From: Chloroflexota bacterium
Lineage (GTDB): Bacteria > Chloroflexota > Anaerolineae > UBA3071
Reading direction: 5' to 3'
Assembly: GCA_014383605.1 (NCBI GenBank)
Contig: JACNHM010000622.1
Coordinates: forward strand, 1 to 6,195
DNA: 6,195 nucleotides
In this document: piece after piece, positions 5,636 to 6,195 of the stretch
How positions within the stretch are numbered: the first letter of the stretch is position 1
How the letters are laid out: every line of letters begins with the position of its first letter
Notes under the pieces: model-generated
The model's input: only the letters and a program-made list of their open reading frames with translations
Databases searched by the model: none
What the model was told of the DNA's origin: nothing
Program-made: the position numbers and the translations under genes

Positions 5636-5664
5636 ATTGTACCATAGTCCCTTCAAGCAGTCAA
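5636..5664 (-). promoter_or_regulatory. Sigma-70-type promoter of the mazEF operon
   Basis: On the minus strand, -35 TTGACT (5664-5659) and -10 TACAAT (5641-5636) are separated by exactly 17 nt. The -10 is preceded by TG one base upstream, giving an extended -10. Transcription would start near 5629, about 49 nt before the antitoxin ATG. Confidence 0.75.
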
Positions 5665-5899
5665 GTATTGCAGCCATCGCTGCCGCTTTCAATAAGACAG
5701 GGTGCCGGAGACCTTTCACACGCTGGCCAGGGGTGATCCTTGAAGAGATTGGCTGATCGCCTGCTCAGCCTGGAGCTGGCGGGGACTGGCTTGGCGGTAC
5801 TGAGGCGGTAGAACGCGGCGGGCAGGATAGAGGGATCTGGAACACCAAAGAGCGAGGATCAGAGCAAGAGCTCTACAGGCAGCACCTTCTGCTCGTCAA
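5665..5899. other. Gap with no recognisable gene
   Basis: Between the mazEF promoter and the PIN remnant no gene, RNA or clear repeat is seen. The minus strand is open from 5895 to a TGA at 5716-5718 (59 codons, containing YPARRVLPPQYRQASPRQLQ) but has no ATG, GTG or TTG start and resembles nothing I know. It is in a different frame from the PIN fragment and shows no PIN C-terminal motifs. Confidence 0.4.
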
Positions 5900-6013
5900 C
5901 TATGCGGAAGTCATCATATGTAGACCATCCACAAGTTCCTGCCAGATTTCCAGAGCCCGTGGATGATCGTTGGCGTACGAAAGGAAGAAGCCGGTATCTG
6001 CGCCTAGAAGCAC
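5900..6013 (-). pseudogene. PIN-domain (VapC-like) toxin, broken after 37 residues
   Basis: From GTG 6013 the frame reads VLLGADTGFFLSYANDHPRA, then LEIWQELVDGLHMMTSA, and stops at TAG 5900-5902. This is the start of a PIN ribonuclease: first strand with catalytic Asp6, Thr7 in the DTGFF motif, the small-residue helix and the TSA strand. A complete PIN protein has about 130-150 residues and three more acidic catalytic residues; none is found in any frame downstream, so this is deletion as well as a stop. The GTG overlaps the antitoxin stop codon as in VapBC pairs, with GGGAG about 9 nt upstream. A toxic product is not expected. Confidence 0.65.
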
Positions 6014-6195
6014 CGATCGTGTCTCCCAGCTTCGATTTCGGACCACTCAACACCTGCCAGAGCAGTCCGAAGGAGTTGGCCAATCCGGTCCAGGCGCTCC
6101 TGACGAGACGGTTCAAGCACAAGGGTGCTCTCTCGCGCTTCAACTTTAACGGGTTGGCGAGGCGAAAGTCGTAGCGCGTGGATAAGGTCAAAAGG
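6004..6195 (-). CDS. AbrB/SpoVT-type antitoxin, C-terminal part (partial)
   Basis: The gene enters from the right edge; 63 residues and a TAG stop (6004-6006) are visible. The reading LIHALRLSPRQPVKVEARES, then TLVLEPSRQERL, matches the second half of a swapped-hairpin AbrB domain (usually LREALGL-PGD-VEV-LVLEP). The remaining 30 residues (GVEWSEIEAGRHDRCF at the end) would be the toxin-binding tail. It sits directly before, and overlaps, the PIN remnant, as vapB does with vapC. Because the toxin is broken, this may be an orphan antitoxin. The N-terminus and promoter lie outside the window. Confidence 0.65.
   Translation of the reverse strand, partial: PFDLIHALRLSPRQPVKVEARESTLVLEPSRQERLDRIGQLLRTALAGVEWSEIEAGRHDRCF

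Noticed and set aside
5859..6191. Minus-strand open frame of 110 codons
   Set aside because: It is out of frame with both the AbrB-type antitoxin and the PIN fragment, whose motifs are recognisable in the other two frames.

Overview
The window is GC-rich and gene-dense, and it is packed with short tandem and palindromic repeats. That style, together with the protein types, suggests an environmental Chloroflexota-like bacterium (Anaerolineae or Caldilineae). This is inference from style only; no marker gene is present.

Layout, plus strand: (a) 1-171, the C-terminal tail of a NusG-type KOW domain protein. (b) 172-470, a repeat-filled stretch (GATAGCN heptamers, a 16-bp tandem array, one palindromic 32-mer). 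(c) 471-629, the decapitated C-terminal end of an EamA/ArnE-like small transporter. (d) 629-1438, a left-handed beta-helix (hexapeptide) acyltransferase. (e) 1471-2062, a DUF559 (Vsr-like, PD-(D/E)XK) endonuclease gene with three palindromic repeats before it and three in inverted orientation after it. (f) 2059-3330, a membrane-anchored GT2 polyprenyl-phosphate-type glycosyltransferase. (g) 3327-4898, a B12-binding-fold radical SAM protein whose best start is a CTG codon and whose interdomain linker is partly made of three repeat families. Minus strand: (h) 4943-5580, a complete MazEF-type toxin-antitoxin pair with a clear promoter and operator. (i) 5900-6195, the end of an AbrB-type antitoxin followed by a broken PIN toxin.

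Genes c, d, f and g read as one co-directional operon with stop/start overlaps (TGATG at 627-631, CTGA at 3327-3330). It would build and export a modified lipid-linked sugar or surface glycan: flippase-like subunit, acyl decoration, sugar transfer to a polyprenyl carrier, and a radical SAM modification. A NusG paralogue ahead of such an operon would fit processive antitermination.

The most unusual feature is how repeats have entered or replaced coding sequence. They supply C-terminal tails (NusG-like, DUF559, radical SAM), an N-terminal leader (GT2) and an internal linker (radical SAM), and they replace the front of the EamA gene. The DUF559 gene between oppositely oriented palindromes is the best candidate here for an undescribed repeat-associated selfish or repeat-processing unit.
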